Shown: positions 7,818 through 17,649, numbered from the stretch's first letter. The stretch is 35,275 bases of DNA from Candidatus Gastranaerophilales bacterium (GCA_944324195.1 CALUVJ010000012.1:1-35275); one strand, 5' to 3'. Made by a program: numbers and translations. Notes: a model not told the origin generated them from the sequence alone.

Positions 7818-9191
7818 ATGAAACTGCATAACTCTTACACAAACCAGATAGAAGAATTTAAACCTATTGAAGAAAATAAGGTAAAAATGTATGTATGCGG
7901 CCCGACTGTATATGATAATGCGCATTTGGGGCATGCAAGATGTTATATTACCTGGGATGTTTTATACAGATATTTAAAGTTTAAGGGATATGATGTAACT
8001 TATTGCAGAAATGTTACCGATGTGGATGACAAAATTCTCAAAAAAGCCGAACAGGAAGGAAAGACACCGGAAGAAATATCAACTTACTGGTATAAAAAGT
8101 TTAGCGAAAGCATGAAGGCTTTAAACAATTTAAAACCTGATATTGAACCTTTTGCGACAAAGACTCTTGGCGAGATGATTGCGATTGTAAAAGAGTTAAT
8201 AAACAAAGGTTATGCGTATGAAGCAGACGGCGATGTCTATTTTAGAGTAAAGAAATTCTCAAAATACGGATATCTTTCCAAACAGCCTATTGACCGGCTG
8301 GAGAGCGGCGCAAGGATTGAAATCGGCGAGCACAAAGAAGATCCTCTTGATTTTGCATTATGGAAAAAAGATGAAAAATTCGGTTACAATTCTCCATGGG
8401 GAGTCGGGCGTCCGGGCTGGCATATAGAATGTTCAGCAATGAGCAGAAAATATCTCGGAAAAACTATTGATATTCACGCCGGCGGGGCTGATTTGATTTT
8501 CCCGCATCATGAAAATGAAATTGCGCAGTCGGAGTGTGCAAACGGTTGCAAGTTTGTAAACTATTGGCTGCACAACGGATTTGTGACTATTAATAAAGAA
8601 AAAATGTCAAAGTCTCTTGGGAATTTCCTTACTATAGACGATTTGTTAAAGAATTATGACGCTAATACCATCAGATTTTTTATTTTGACAAATCATTACA
8701 GAATGCCGGTAGAATTCTCTGATGAAGCTTTGCAGGCGGCTGCAAACGGAGTTAAGAGAATGCTTAACGCAAAACAGACTCCGGTGGATGAGACTCTTGA
8801 TATAACGTTGTTTGACGAATATAAAGATTTTGTTGCGGCAATGGATGAAGATTTGAATACATCCAAGGCCCTTGCAGTTTTGTTTGAGCTTGCAAGCAAA
8901 GCTAACAAGGATATTCCTTACGCTTATACTCTTTTGTTTAAATTGGCTTCAACATTAGGCTTTACTTTTGAAAAAGCAAAGTTGTCAGAAGAGGATTTAA
9001 ATAAAAAATTGGAAGAAATAAGTGCTGAATTGGGAGAAAAATTTTCTTCCATGGAGGAAATTATAGAGAAGAGAAAAAATGCGCGTTCTGAAAAGAATTG
9101 GGATGTTGCGGATAAAATCAGAATAGCTTTAGATAAGGCGGGTATTGTACTAAAAGATTCTAAGGAAGGTACTGTTTGGGAATTAAAATAA
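7818..9191 (+). CDS. cysS: Cysteinyl-tRNA synthetase
   Basis: Class I aminoacyl-tRNA synthetase charging tRNA-Cys. The 457-residue length is normal. Signatures: YVCGPTVYDNAHLGHAR, with the zinc-binding Cys and the HIGH-equivalent HLGH; the zinc-site region GWHIECSAMS and IDIHAGGADLIFPHHENE; and the KMSKS loop EKMSKSLGN. The C-terminal part includes the EKNWDVADKIR helix typical of the family. It is the first gene of an operon whose next gene starts 16 bases before the cysS stop, so translational coupling is likely. Confidence 0.97.
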   Translation: MKLHNSYTNQIEEFKPIEENKVKMYVCGPTVYDNAHLGHARCYITWDVLYRYLKFKGYDVTYCRNVTDVDDKILKKAEQEGKTPEEISTYWYKKFSESMKALNNLKPDIEPFATKTLGEMIAIVKELINKGYAYEADGDVYFRVKKFSKYGYLSKQPIDRLESGARIEIGEHKEDPLDFALWKKDEKFGYNSPWGVGRPGWHIECSAMSRKYLGKTIDIHAGGADLIFPHHENEIAQSECANGCKFVNYWLHNGFVTINKEKMSKSLGNFLTIDDLLKNYDANTIRFFILTNHYRMPVEFSDEALQAAANGVKRMLNAKQTPVDETLDITLFDEYKDFVAAMDEDLNTSKALAVLFELASKANKDIPYAYTLLFKLASTLGFTFEKAKLSEEDLNKKLEEISAELGEKFSSMEEIIEKRKNARSEKNWDVADKIRIALDKAGIVLKDSKEGTVWELK

Positions 9192-10810
9192 AACTATTTG
9201 CGGCAATTTTTCTGACGGCATTTTTGATAACGGCGATTAGTCCTGTATTTGCCGGAGGTGATGTTGTTAGAGTAGGACTTACGGATAATAAATTCCAGAA
9301 TGTTTTAAAGCAGCAAATTGTTGTATATGGTACTGCGGATTGTGATATTTGTGATAAGGAGACCAGAAAAGTCATTGATACTGTTCCTGCGGAAACAGAT
9401 ATCATGATTACAAACGGAGTTATTGGTCTGGATTTATTTGTAAACGGTAAAAAGAGCACCTTAAGAGATTTTGTAATAGTATGCCCGCGCGGGGTTTTAG
9501 GGGTTAAAGACTTAACAAGAAAAGGAAAGCCGGCGCTTTATCACGGTGCTTTTGAATTAGTGCAGCATCCGGATAGAAAAGGTTTCTATCTGGTAAATCT
9601 GGTAGAGGTTCAGGAATATCTTAAAGGTGTAGTTCCGAATGAAATGCCTGTAAGGTTTGGTTTAGAAGCGTTAAAGGCTCAGGCGGTAGCGGCAAGGAAT
9701 TATGTATTAACTCCGAGAACTCAGGCTTATGATGAGTTTAATGTAGTAGATAGTGTTGCAAGTCAGGTTTATTACGGGGTCAATACGGAAGATGATTTAT
9801 CAACACGCGCCGTTATGGAAACCGACGGTATTGTTGCTCTTTATGATAATGAGCCTATACTTGCGCTCTACAGTTCAACTGCCGGCGGATATACGGAAAG
9901 TTATTCAAACGCATTTTCAGAACCAAGTACAAAAATGTTTCCGTCAATAAACCGGCCTTATTTGGCGGCAGTACCGGATAAAGAGGAATTTCAGGCTCTT
10001 GATGAAGAGGAAAAAGCTAAAGAGTTTTATGAAAATAAAGTTCCGTCTTACGATATAGAATCACCATATTACAGATGGGAAAAAAATTGGGCGGTAGGCG
10101 AATTGGAGAATATTTTAAAATCTACACTTGTTGCTCAATCTAAGACAGGATTTATTCATCCGGCTTTTAATCAAGGGGATGAGCTGGGACATATAAAAGA
10201 TATTAAGGTTATGAAACGCGGAGCGTCCGGTAAAGCCATTGAAGTTGAATTAATGACAGATAAGGGCTGCTACAGGATTGCAAAGGAGCTTGTAATAAGG
10301 AGAGTGTTTCAAAAAGACGGAATATCTCTTCCGAGTGCAAATATAATTGTAGAAAAGCAGCTTGACAGTTATGGCAATATAACGGATATTACAATGTATG
10401 GCGGCGGTTTCGGACACGGTGTAGGAATGAGTCAATATGGGGCGGGTTATATGGCAAATAAGCTTAATCAGCCTTATTATAATATTTTAAGACATTATTA
10501 TTCCGGAATAAATTTGGGAACCATGCCTGTAACAGTGTGCGGAGAGGAAGTAAAACAAACTTTTTGGGCGCCTGTCGGAAGAGCAAGGCTTATTGTAACA
10601 AATTCAACGGCTGCAAAAATTGCAGTAATGATTAACGGAAAAGTTCACGAGTTTCCCGTTACAAAAACGATATTCCAAAAAGATTATAAAATTGATATCT
10701 CGCGGTATATTGAGGACGGAGCAAATACTATAGTTTATTATCCTCCGACTTTAGGCCGTTCGGTAACTCTGTATGTAGAACTGGTAGAAAAGTATGATAA
10801 AGGTGAATAA
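9176..10810 (+). CDS. Secreted SpoIID/LytB-type peptidoglycan glycanase
   Basis: SpoIID-family protein, which in characterised members is a lytic transglycosylase acting on peptide-free glycan strands. The start is TTG at 9176, with AAGGAAGG six bases upstream. It gives a clear signal peptide (KIKLFAAIFLTAFLITAIS, cleaved after VFA near residue 26). The SpoIID domain shows YLKGVVPNEMP with the presumed catalytic Glu156, then LKAQAVAARNYVL, LALYSSTAGGYTES and FGHGVGMSQYGAGYMA. About 100 residues after the core may bind wall or membrane. The gene overlaps cysS by 16 bases and murJ by 17. In a non-sporulating diderm this points to septal or general wall remodelling, and murJ next door fits that role. 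Confidence 0.88.
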   Translation: MGIKIKLFAAIFLTAFLITAISPVFAGGDVVRVGLTDNKFQNVLKQQIVVYGTADCDICDKETRKVIDTVPAETDIMITNGVIGLDLFVNGKKSTLRDFVIVCPRGVLGVKDLTRKGKPALYHGAFELVQHPDRKGFYLVNLVEVQEYLKGVVPNEMPVRFGLEALKAQAVAARNYVLTPRTQAYDEFNVVDSVASQVYYGVNTEDDLSTRAVMETDGIVALYDNEPILALYSSTAGGYTESYSNAFSEPSTKMFPSINRPYLAAVPDKEEFQALDEEEKAKEFYENKVPSYDIESPYYRWEKNWAVGELENILKSTLVAQSKTGFIHPAFNQGDELGHIKDIKVMKRGASGKAIEVELMTDKGCYRIAKELVIRRVFQKDGISLPSANIIVEKQLDSYGNITDITMYGGGFGHGVGMSQYGAGYMANKLNQPYYNILRHYYSGINLGTMPVTVCGEEVKQTFWAPVGRARLIVTNSTAAKIAVMINGKVHEFPVTKTIFQKDYKIDISRYIEDGANTIVYYPPTLGRSVTLYVELVEKYDKGE

Positions 10811-12371
10811 GGACGAAACGCCCGGGGTATTAAAGGCTGCCTGGCTTATAGCTCTTGTAACTATAGCAAGCAAGTTTATGGGGTTTGTGAGAGATATGGT
10901 TGTTGCAAATTTTTATGGCGCAACACTTGTTTCTGATGCATATTTTTATGCACTCCAAATTCCTTCTTTAGCCATAATTATTTTAGGCGGGGTAGGCGGA
11001 CCGTTTCATAGTGCGGCAGTTGCAGTTTTTTCAAAATTAATACCGGATTTCAGTTCAAAACCGGATGAGACGGTGAATAAGTTATATAATACATTTTTAA
11101 CCGTATCTTTTTTATTTTTTGCGGTTTGTGCGATTTTAGGTTTCTTTTTTGCAGACAAAGTTATGGGTGTTATAATTTCAGCCGGAGCGCCGGAACTTGT
11201 GACTTTGGCATCTGAACACTTCAGAATAATGTCTCCGATAATTTTAATCGGCGGAATAATCGGAATATATTACGGTTTGCTGATTTGTCATAAGCAGTAT
11301 ATTTTGCCGAATCTTTCGCCCATGATATTGAGTCTTGTTGTAATAATCACAATTTCGCTTGTGCATAATGATAAAACCGGCATGGTGCTTGCGTGTGCAA
11401 CAACTCTGGGTGCAATATGCCAGCTTGCTGTTCAATTTCCGAAAATCAGACAAATAGGATACCGGATAAGACCAAATCTTGATATTAATAACCCGCAGTT
11501 TAAAAATATTTGCGAACTTCTGTTCCCTGCAATATTGAGTTCTACGATAGGGCAAATAAGTATTTATATTGATATGTTTTTTGCATCAACTCTAAAAGAA
11601 GGCGCCTGGACTTCTGTTGTTTTTGCAAACAGAATCTTTCAATTCCCTGTCGGTATTTTGGTTACGGCGTTTTTAGTTCCATTATTCCCTATATTTTCAC
11701 GACTTGCAGGTGAAGGAGATTTGGAAGCCATTAAGAAATATTTTAACAAAGGAGTCGGAGTTTTATTTTTTGTTGGGATTCCTATGTTTATATTGATATT
11801 GCTGCTTGCAAAAGACGGTATTTCTTTGATATTTGAGCGCGGAGCCTTTGATGCCGGCGCCGTCGTTATGGTATCTGAGGCGTTGTGTTATCTTTCAATA
11901 TCAATACTCCCATATGTGTTTAGAGATTCAATAACCAGAGTTTATTATGCATTTAATGATTCTAAAACTCCATTTATTATAGCAATGTCATCAATAGCTC
12001 TCAAAGCGGTTCTAAACTGGTTATTAATTCTTAAACTTGATATGGGGATAGCCGGAATTACATTGTCTACTTCTTTTGTGACATTGTTTAACGCAGTATT
12101 TTTGGGAATATTTATATATAAAAAAGTCCGCCTGGATTATAAATCATTATTTTTTAATCTTTTAAAAATGTTTACGGCAGGAGTGATAACATTTACAATC
12201 TGCTGGTTCATATGTCTGGCATGTGATAGATTGGTGTTTCCGAAATATATTTTTGAGATATTTAAAATTGTTCTTGTAATGATTTCTGCATCGGGAATAT
12301 ATTCGGTTTTGAATATTGTATTTAAAATGGATTATGCAAAAGAGCTTTTAGCTCGTGTTTGGAAGCGATAA
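10794..12371 (+). CDS. murJ: Lipid II flippase MurJ (MviN)
   Basis: Polytopic inner-membrane protein of the MOP superfamily that flips undecaprenyl-linked peptidoglycan precursor to the periplasm. The 525 residues are almost wholly hydrophobic segments, consistent with the 14 helices of MurJ. Family landmarks include the N-terminal AAWLIALVTIASKFMGFVRDMVVANFYG, with its conserved Arg-Asp, SDAYFYALQIP, and the FERGAFDAGAVV and DSITRVYYAFNDSKTP segments. It overlaps the preceding gene by 17 bases and has no strong Shine-Dalgarno of its own, so translation is probably coupled. Confidence 0.95.
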   Translation: MIKVNKDETPGVLKAAWLIALVTIASKFMGFVRDMVVANFYGATLVSDAYFYALQIPSLAIIILGGVGGPFHSAAVAVFSKLIPDFSSKPDETVNKLYNTFLTVSFLFFAVCAILGFFFADKVMGVIISAGAPELVTLASEHFRIMSPIILIGGIIGIYYGLLICHKQYILPNLSPMILSLVVIITISLVHNDKTGMVLACATTLGAICQLAVQFPKIRQIGYRIRPNLDINNPQFKNICELLFPAILSSTIGQISIYIDMFFASTLKEGAWTSVVFANRIFQFPVGILVTAFLVPLFPIFSRLAGEGDLEAIKKYFNKGVGVLFFVGIPMFILILLLAKDGISLIFERGAFDAGAVVMVSEALCYLSISILPYVFRDSITRVYYAFNDSKTPFIIAMSSIALKAVLNWLLILKLDMGIAGITLSTSFVTLFNAVFLGIFIYKKVRLDYKSLFFNLLKMFTAGVITFTICWFICLACDRLVFPKYIFEIFKIVLVMISASGIYSVLNIVFKMDYAKELLARVWKR

Positions 12372-12417
12372 TTTATAATATCAACTAATTAACGGATTTA
12401 TTTGGCTTAAAATCAGT

Positions 12418-12430
12418 TATAATATGTGGT
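12418..12430 (+). promoter_or_regulatory. -10 box placed for a leaderless cdd transcript
   Basis: A perfect TATAAT at 12418-12423 ends seven bases before the cdd ATG at 12431. Initiation at normal distance would start the RNA at or next to the start codon. No Shine-Dalgarno can fit in between. The -35 region is weak (no convincing hexamer at 16-18 bases). Confidence 0.5.
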
Positions 12431-12820
12431 ATGACTTGTGATTACAATTTATTAATGGATAAAGCGCGTGAGGCATCAAAAATGTCTTATTCTCCGTTTT
12501 CAAAATTTGCGGTAGGTGCCGCTGTATGTGCCGGAAGCGGGAAAATATACACAGGGTGTAATATTGAGAACTCATCTTTCGGAATGACAATTTGTGCGGA
12601 AAGATGTGCAATATTTAAAGCAATTTCTGAAGGGGAAAAAGAAATTTCGGCAGTAGCAATTTTTTCTCCGAATGAGGACGATTGCTATCCTTGCGGAGCT
12701 TGCCGGCAAGTTATGTATGAATTTCAAGGGGAAAATGAAATCGAAATTATAACTGCAGACAAATCAGGTTTGAACATAAGAAAAATGAGTGATTTTTTGC
12801 CGTTTGGTTTTAAAATATAA
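12431..12820 (+). CDS. cdd: Cytidine deaminase
   Basis: Zinc-dependent homotetrameric-type cytidine deaminase (129 residues) converting cytidine and deoxycytidine to uridine forms in pyrimidine salvage. The active site is visible: TICAERCAIF with the zinc Cys and catalytic Glu, and YPCGACRQVMYEF with the other two zinc cysteines. SYSPFSKFAVGAAV and GCNIENSSFG are the substrate-site segments. It lies just upstream of the PgpH-ybeY-dgkA group. In Bacillus cdd belongs to the same cluster, though after dgkA. Confidence 0.95.
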   Translation: MTCDYNLLMDKAREASKMSYSPFSKFAVGAAVCAGSGKIYTGCNIENSSFGMTICAERCAIFKAISEGEKEISAVAIFSPNEDDCYPCGACRQVMYEFQGENEIEIITADKSGLNIRKMSDFLPFGFKI

Positions 12821-12839
12821 AACTATATTGCAAACCTGA

Positions 12840-13070
12840 ATGCAAAAAATTATTATGTATATTATTGAACTTTTTATAAAATGGCTTAATAAAAATAAAA
12901 GAGGAAATAAGGCTAATCCGGAGGGTTTATATAAAGAGGAGTTTGGAGAATCGCCGGATGAAGCATTAAATTGCAGGCATAATTTTATGCCGGTAGATAG
13001 TACAGGAAATGTTCTCGCTTGTACAAAATGCGGATTTGTAGTAAAAAGAAATGAGAACTATAAAGGGTAA
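12840..13070 (+). CDS. Small protein with C-terminal CxxC, unknown
   Basis: A 76-residue protein with a hydrophobic amphipathic N-terminal helix (KIIMYIIELFIKWLNKNKR) and a C-terminal half containing Cys-Arg-His and LACTKCGFVV. This pattern could bind one zinc ion through Cys, His and the CxxC pair. ATG 12840 is the first start, ATG 12855 is an alternative, and neither has a good binding site. It ends three bases before the ATG of the 7TM-HD protein, so it is very probably in the same operon. It may sit at the membrane. The function is not recognisable. Confidence 0.65.
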   Translation: MQKIIMYIIELFIKWLNKNKRGNKANPEGLYKEEFGESPDEALNCRHNFMPVDSTGNVLACTKCGFVVKRNENYKG

Positions 13071-13073
13071 TTT

Positions 13074-15245
13074 ATGCAAAAATTTTTAGATTTTATATCG
13101 TCAAAAAATTTCAGAAATGTTGTATGTTTTATATTGTTTACATTTCTGCTGACAGTTACGATATCGTCACAAAACTTTTTCTTTCAAAAAGTTATAGAGA
13201 ACGGTATAAGCAAAAGAGATATTGTTGCGCAAAAAGATATCAAAGTTATTGATACAAAAAAGACAGAGCTGCACAAAAAAGAAGTGGCACAAAATGTAGA
13301 GCCAATATTAACGCAGGCAGAGGATGAATTTATTGCAACAAGCCTGGCAACGCTTCAAAATTCCGTCCTGCGAATCAGGGAAAAAAGTGTAAGTGACAAT
13401 GTAAAAAAAGAGGAATTAAATGTACTGTTTGACGAGTCAGGTAAGAAAGGTCTTGTTGATTTCTTATTAAAATCTAATGAAACAGATTTAAGAAATGTTT
13501 TTGATAATGCTAAGATAACTCTATCAGCAGTGTTAAATGTAGGAGTTTCGTCAAAAGATTTTGAAAATAATAACGTTGACGAGATTATCAGGAAAAATTT
13601 GCCAAATAATGTTCCTAAGTACCAAGTAGCATTAATTACCGGAATTTTGAATCAAATAATTGTTCCGAATCTTGTTGTAGATGAGTTTGCAACGGAAATT
13701 GCCAAAAAGAATGCACAAAATGCCGTAAAACCATATGAAGTTGTGTTTAAAAAAGGTGATAAAATTGTATTTGAAGGTGAACCTGTAACCAAACTAAAAA
13801 GAGATGCATTAAGAGCTGCAGGGTATAATGTACTTGAAATTAATTACGGCGGCATATTAGGTTTATTTATTCTTACGGCATTTTTTACTTTTGTATTTTT
13901 ACAATACGAACGAAATTTTGAGAAGCAATATTATGATGCGAAACATATGACAATGGCAGGTACATTTACTTTAATACTTGCTTTTATATCGGTCTTACTG
14001 CCGACGGGGTTTTCTCCTTATATAATACCTATTCCGGCGTATACGATATTGCTTTCAATCTTTACGACACCACGTAATGCGTATTTTGCATCAACTATAA
14101 TTCTTGCTTTGATTGCGATAGGAATGCATTGGAATATCGAGGTTATAGTTTCTTTTATGCTTCTGAATACAGTTGTAATGACCGCGGTATCCAGGTTAAA
14201 ATTCTCAAAACGTTCAGATTTATTAATAGTAAGTTCAAAAATCTCTTTGGCCGGTGTATTAATAGTGGGCGGAATATATTTTCTTGAAAAATACATGATG
14301 GACATAGATAATCTTTTAATTTTAAGAGATTTAGGTTTTATAGTTGTAAACTGTTTTGTCATAAGCGGAATTTTAGTTTTAGGAGTTCTTCCTATAATTG
14401 AAAATATTTTCAGGATTCTGACTCCATACGGATTGGCAGAGTTGGCCGATCACAATCAGGAACTTTTAAAAAGACTTATGCAAGAAGCTCCTGGAACATT
14501 TAATCATAGTTTAACGGTATCTCACTTATGTGAAAATGCCGCTGAAGCAATTGGTGCAAATCCGGTTTTGGCACGTGTCGGCGCAATGTATCATGATATC
14601 GGAAAACTTTTAAGACCGATGTTTTTCGTGGAAAACCAGTCTTTTTACGGCATTGAAAATCCTCATAAAGCGTGTACGCCAAGATTTAGCAAAATGTTGA
14701 TAACTGCACATCCGAAAGATGGTATAGAGCTTGCAAAAGATGCTCATTTGCCGCAAGTTATTAATAACTTTATTTTACAGCACCACGGTACAAGTTTGGT
14801 AAGTTATTTCTATAATGAAGCTTTAAAAGAGGAAGGTGCAGATAACGTAAAAGAAGAGCAATTTAGGTATCCGGGGCCAAAGCCTAATATGAAAGAAACC
14901 GCCATTTTAATGATTGCAGATGCGGTAGAGTCAGCGGTAAGAGCTGCAAAAAATCCTTCTAATGAAGAAATTGATGCTATAATAAATAAGATTATAAAAG
15001 AGCGCTTAAATGACGGACAGTTGTCGGATTCGCCGTTGACGTTAAAAGATTTGAAAACAATTGCGGAAACATTTTCAAGAATGTTAAGAGGCATGCATCA
15101 CAAGAGAATTAAATACCATAACGATTTGGTTCAAGAACTTGACAAGAACAATATGTTAAATCATGATGTTCTAAAACCTTCACTTGATAAAGATATGGAG
15201 TCAAAGGTTAAAGAACTGGAAAACAAAAAGAATGACAACAATTAA
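13074..15245 (+). CDS. pgpH: 7TM-HD phosphodiesterase, PgpH/YqfF type
   Basis: Membrane-anchored HD-domain hydrolase. Characterised members (Listeria PgpH) cleave cyclic di-AMP. Order in the 723 residues: one membrane helix near 17-35, a long extracytoplasmic 7TMR-HDED domain to about 260, a bundle of hydrophobic segments to about 450, and a cytosolic HD domain from about 478. Metal-binding residues are seen in FNHSLTVSHLCENAA, AMYHDIGKL (His-Asp pair near 506), QHHGTSL and MIADAVESAVR. The start has AAGGG ten bases upstream. The order with ybeY and dgkA is the one found in Firmicutes. Activity on cyclic di-AMP is inferred from the family. Confidence 0.9.
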   Translation: MQKFLDFISSKNFRNVVCFILFTFLLTVTISSQNFFFQKVIENGISKRDIVAQKDIKVIDTKKTELHKKEVAQNVEPILTQAEDEFIATSLATLQNSVLRIREKSVSDNVKKEELNVLFDESGKKGLVDFLLKSNETDLRNVFDNAKITLSAVLNVGVSSKDFENNNVDEIIRKNLPNNVPKYQVALITGILNQIIVPNLVVDEFATEIAKKNAQNAVKPYEVVFKKGDKIVFEGEPVTKLKRDALRAAGYNVLEINYGGILGLFILTAFFTFVFLQYERNFEKQYYDAKHMTMAGTFTLILAFISVLLPTGFSPYIIPIPAYTILLSIFTTPRNAYFASTIILALIAIGMHWNIEVIVSFMLLNTVVMTAVSRLKFSKRSDLLIVSSKISLAGVLIVGGIYFLEKYMMDIDNLLILRDLGFIVVNCFVISGILVLGVLPIIENIFRILTPYGLAELADHNQELLKRLMQEAPGTFNHSLTVSHLCENAAEAIGANPVLARVGAMYHDIGKLLRPMFFVENQSFYGIENPHKACTPRFSKMLITAHPKDGIELAKDAHLPQVINNFILQHHGTSLVSYFYNEALKEEGADNVKEEQFRYPGPKPNMKETAILMIADAVESAVRAAKNPSNEEIDAIINKIIKERLNDGQLSDSPLTLKDLKTIAETFSRMLRGMHHKRIKYHNDLVQELDKNNMLNHDVLKPSLDKDMESKVKELENKKNDNN

Positions 15246-15741
15246 TATTTTTACAGAAAATATTTTTGACGGTTGGAAATTGGATGAAAAGGATATTATA
15301 GATAAAACAAGAAAAATGCTGGAGTTTTATATAAAAACTTTGGGAAATAAATCCTGTTTGTCCGGCAAAAAATATGATACTATAACCTTTGATATAGTTT
15401 TTTGCGATTCTGAAAAAACTCATGAATTAAACAAAGAATACAGAAATAAAGATTATCCGGCTGATATTATAACATTTGCCATTTTTGCGGATGATGATAA
15501 CAGTTTTATATTTGATGGAGAAATAAATCTCGGGGAAATTATAATCGCATTGGATAAGGTTATAGAAGGGACAAATCGGGATATAAGTTTATCCGCAAAT
15601 AAAGAACAGGAGTTGTTTTTTTTAATAAGTCATGGTCTGATGCATTTGTTAGGATTTGACCATCAAAGTGAAGAAGAATACAATTTTGTTGTAAGGGAAC
15701 AGCGCAAAGCTCTGGAGTGTATCGAATATGACAAAATTTAA
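15232..15741 (+). CDS. ybeY: Endoribonuclease YbeY (rRNA maturation factor)
   Basis: Zinc-dependent single-strand endoribonuclease used in 16S rRNA 3'-end maturation and ribosome quality control. The signature HGLMHLLGFDH, supplying three zinc-binding histidines, is present near the C-terminus, and the conserved RNKDYPADIITFA segment precedes it. The frame is open to 15184, but that would place 16 extra residues inside the preceding gene. ATG 15232 gives MTTINIFTENIF and a 169-residue protein of normal size. It overlaps the 7TM-HD gene by 14 bases and dgkA by 14. Confidence 0.93.
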   Translation: MTTINIFTENIFDGWKLDEKDIIDKTRKMLEFYIKTLGNKSCLSGKKYDTITFDIVFCDSEKTHELNKEYRNKDYPADIITFAIFADDDNSFIFDGEINLGEIIIALDKVIEGTNRDISLSANKEQELFFLISHGLMHLLGFDHQSEEEYNFVVREQRKALECIEYDKI

Positions 15742-16108
15742 ATCACAAGGATTTAATAATACTTTTAAAAACGCACGAAAAGGTTTTAGATTGGTATTAA
15801 AAAGTGAATTGAATATAAGGATTCACGTTACTGTGGCTATTCTTGTAATGTTTGCAGCTTTGTGTTTAAACTTTTCAGCACTAGAACTTTGCCTTTTGTT
15901 ATTTGTAATCGGATTGGTAATTGTGGCCGAAATGCTTAATACTGCTATAGAATTTACTTTAGATTCAATATATCATAATAAGTATTCGAGAATGGTCGGT
16001 ATGGCGAAAGATATTTCGGCCGGCGCGGTTATGTTTGCAACAATTATAAGTATTCTTGTCGGTGTAATTTTATTTGGCAGCAAAATTATTAGTATTATAT
16101 GTATTTGA
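15728..16108 (+). CDS. dgkA: Diacylglycerol/undecaprenol kinase DgkA
   Basis: Small integral-membrane lipid kinase, 126 residues, with an amphipathic N-terminus and three hydrophobic segments. Family residues are in place: ARKGFRLVLKSELNIRIH, AEMLNTAIEFTLD with Glu68, Asn71 and Glu75, and KDISAGAVM with the conserved Lys-Asp. In Gram-positive bacteria this family phosphorylates undecaprenol, and in proteobacteria diacylglycerol. The position after ybeY resembles the Gram-positive arrangement. Undecaprenol would feed the same lipid carrier used by MurJ, but the sequence does not decide the substrate. Confidence 0.93.
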   Translation: MTKFKSQGFNNTFKNARKGFRLVLKSELNIRIHVTVAILVMFAALCLNFSALELCLLLFVIGLVIVAEMLNTAIEFTLDSIYHNKYSRMVGMAKDISAGAVMFATIISILVGVILFGSKIISIICI

Positions 16109-16152
16109 TACTTGGTTTGTTGTATAATTAAGCAAAAAGGAAGGATAAAATT

Positions 16153-17631
16153 ATGTCAGAAGTAAGAGTAAGAATAGCACCGTCACCGAGCGGAAATCTT
16201 CACATCGGTACGGCAAGAACAGCTTTATTTAATTATTTATTTGCAAAGAAAAATAACGGGAAATTTATATTAAGAATCGAAGATACAGATGCTGAGAGAA
16301 CAAGTCAGGAATATGTAGATAATATTTTTGACAGTCTAAAAGCATTGGGGCTTAATTGGGATGAGGGTCCTGATGTAGGCGGAGAATACGGACCTTACAC
16401 TCAATCTCAGAGATTTGATATTTATCCGAAATATATACAAAAATTGTTGGATGCAGGTTTTGCATATGAATGTTTTTGTACACCCGAAGAGTTAGAAGCC
16501 GAAAAAGAAGAAGCTTCTAAAAATAAAAAAGCGTACGTATATTCAAAGAAATGTGAAAATCTAACAGAAGAAGAAAAAGAAAAATTGCGTGCTGAGGGGA
16601 GAAAACCTGCAATAAGGTTTAATGTAGCAAAGGCTCAGAAAGCTTTTCATGATTCTTCAATCTTGGAGTTTGATGATTTAGTAAAAGGTAAACTCCACAT
16701 GGATACTAATCTTATCGGCGATTTTGTAATAATGAAGTCTAACGGAACACCAACATACAATTACGCGGTTGTGATTGATGATGCGCTTATGAAAATATCT
16801 CATGTTATAAGAGGTGAAGATCATATTTCTAATACTTATAAACAAATTTTGATTTTTGAAGCTTTAGGTTTTGAAGTTCCAAAATTCGGACATTTGGGAA
16901 TGATTCTGGCACCGGATAGAAGCAAACTTTCAAAAAGGCACGGTGCAACTGCCGTTTCAGATTTTGTTGAGCAAGGTTATTTAACTGAAGCTCTTGTAAA
17001 TTTTGTTGCTCTTCTCGGCTGGTCTCCTTCCGATGGGCAGGAAATCAAAACTATTGATGAGATTGCGGCTGATTTTAGAATTAACGAAATATCTTCCTCA
17101 AATTCTATATTTGAATATGACAAACTGAAATGGATGAACAGTCATTATATAAAAATGCTTCCGAAAGATGTTTTGAGAGAAAAGCTTAAAAAGTATTTGA
17201 CAAAATATGATTTAAGCGAGCTTACGGAAGAACAGTACAACAGGATGATAGATATTACTTATGAACCTTTGACATTACTTTCGGATATTACTGATGCGGT
17301 AGCATATTTCTTTGGCGGCGATAAGGTTGAAATTGATGAAAAAGCGCAGGCTGAACTTAATACCGAACTTTCACAAGATGTTCTTGAATCATTTATAGAA
17401 CAGGCTGAAAATTGGGAATGGACGGAAGAAAATCTGCATGAAAAGCTTGAAGTATTCAGAGCCAAATTTAAAGAAGAAAAAGGCTATAAACCGAAGTTTA
17501 CTATGTGGGCAATTCGTGCGGCGGTAACAGGAAGGCTTTGCGGAGCTGATATGGTGGTAACTCTTGCTATTATCGGAAAAGAAAATTCTTTGAAGAGAGC
17601 AAAGGCTGCTGTCAAAACGTTACCGGTTTAA
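16153..17631 (+). CDS. gltX: Glutamyl-tRNA synthetase
   Basis: Class I synthetase charging tRNA-Glu (492 residues). The HIGH motif is in PSPSGNLHIGTARTALFN, KMSKS is in SKLSKRHGATAV, and RIEDTDAERTS and VIRGEDHISNT are typical of the family. A cysteine pair near 110-112 (ECFCTPEEL) lies in the zinc-binding region. AAGGAAGG lies about eight bases before the ATG, and a TATAAT at 16123-16128 is its likely -10 box. If the organism lacks GlnRS, as related cyanobacteria do, the enzyme may be non-discriminating; this cannot be read from the window. Confidence 0.97.
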   Translation: MSEVRVRIAPSPSGNLHIGTARTALFNYLFAKKNNGKFILRIEDTDAERTSQEYVDNIFDSLKALGLNWDEGPDVGGEYGPYTQSQRFDIYPKYIQKLLDAGFAYECFCTPEELEAEKEEASKNKKAYVYSKKCENLTEEEKEKLRAEGRKPAIRFNVAKAQKAFHDSSILEFDDLVKGKLHMDTNLIGDFVIMKSNGTPTYNYAVVIDDALMKISHVIRGEDHISNTYKQILIFEALGFEVPKFGHLGMILAPDRSKLSKRHGATAVSDFVEQGYLTEALVNFVALLGWSPSDGQEIKTIDEIAADFRINEISSSNSIFEYDKLKWMNSHYIKMLPKDVLREKLKKYLTKYDLSELTEEQYNRMIDITYEPLTLLSDITDAVAYFFGGDKVEIDEKAQAELNTELSQDVLESFIEQAENWEWTEENLHEKLEVFRAKFKEEKGYKPKFTMWAIRAAVTGRLCGADMVVTLAIIGKENSLKRAKAAVKTLPV

Positions 17632-17649
17632 ATTTTAATAATATGCATA

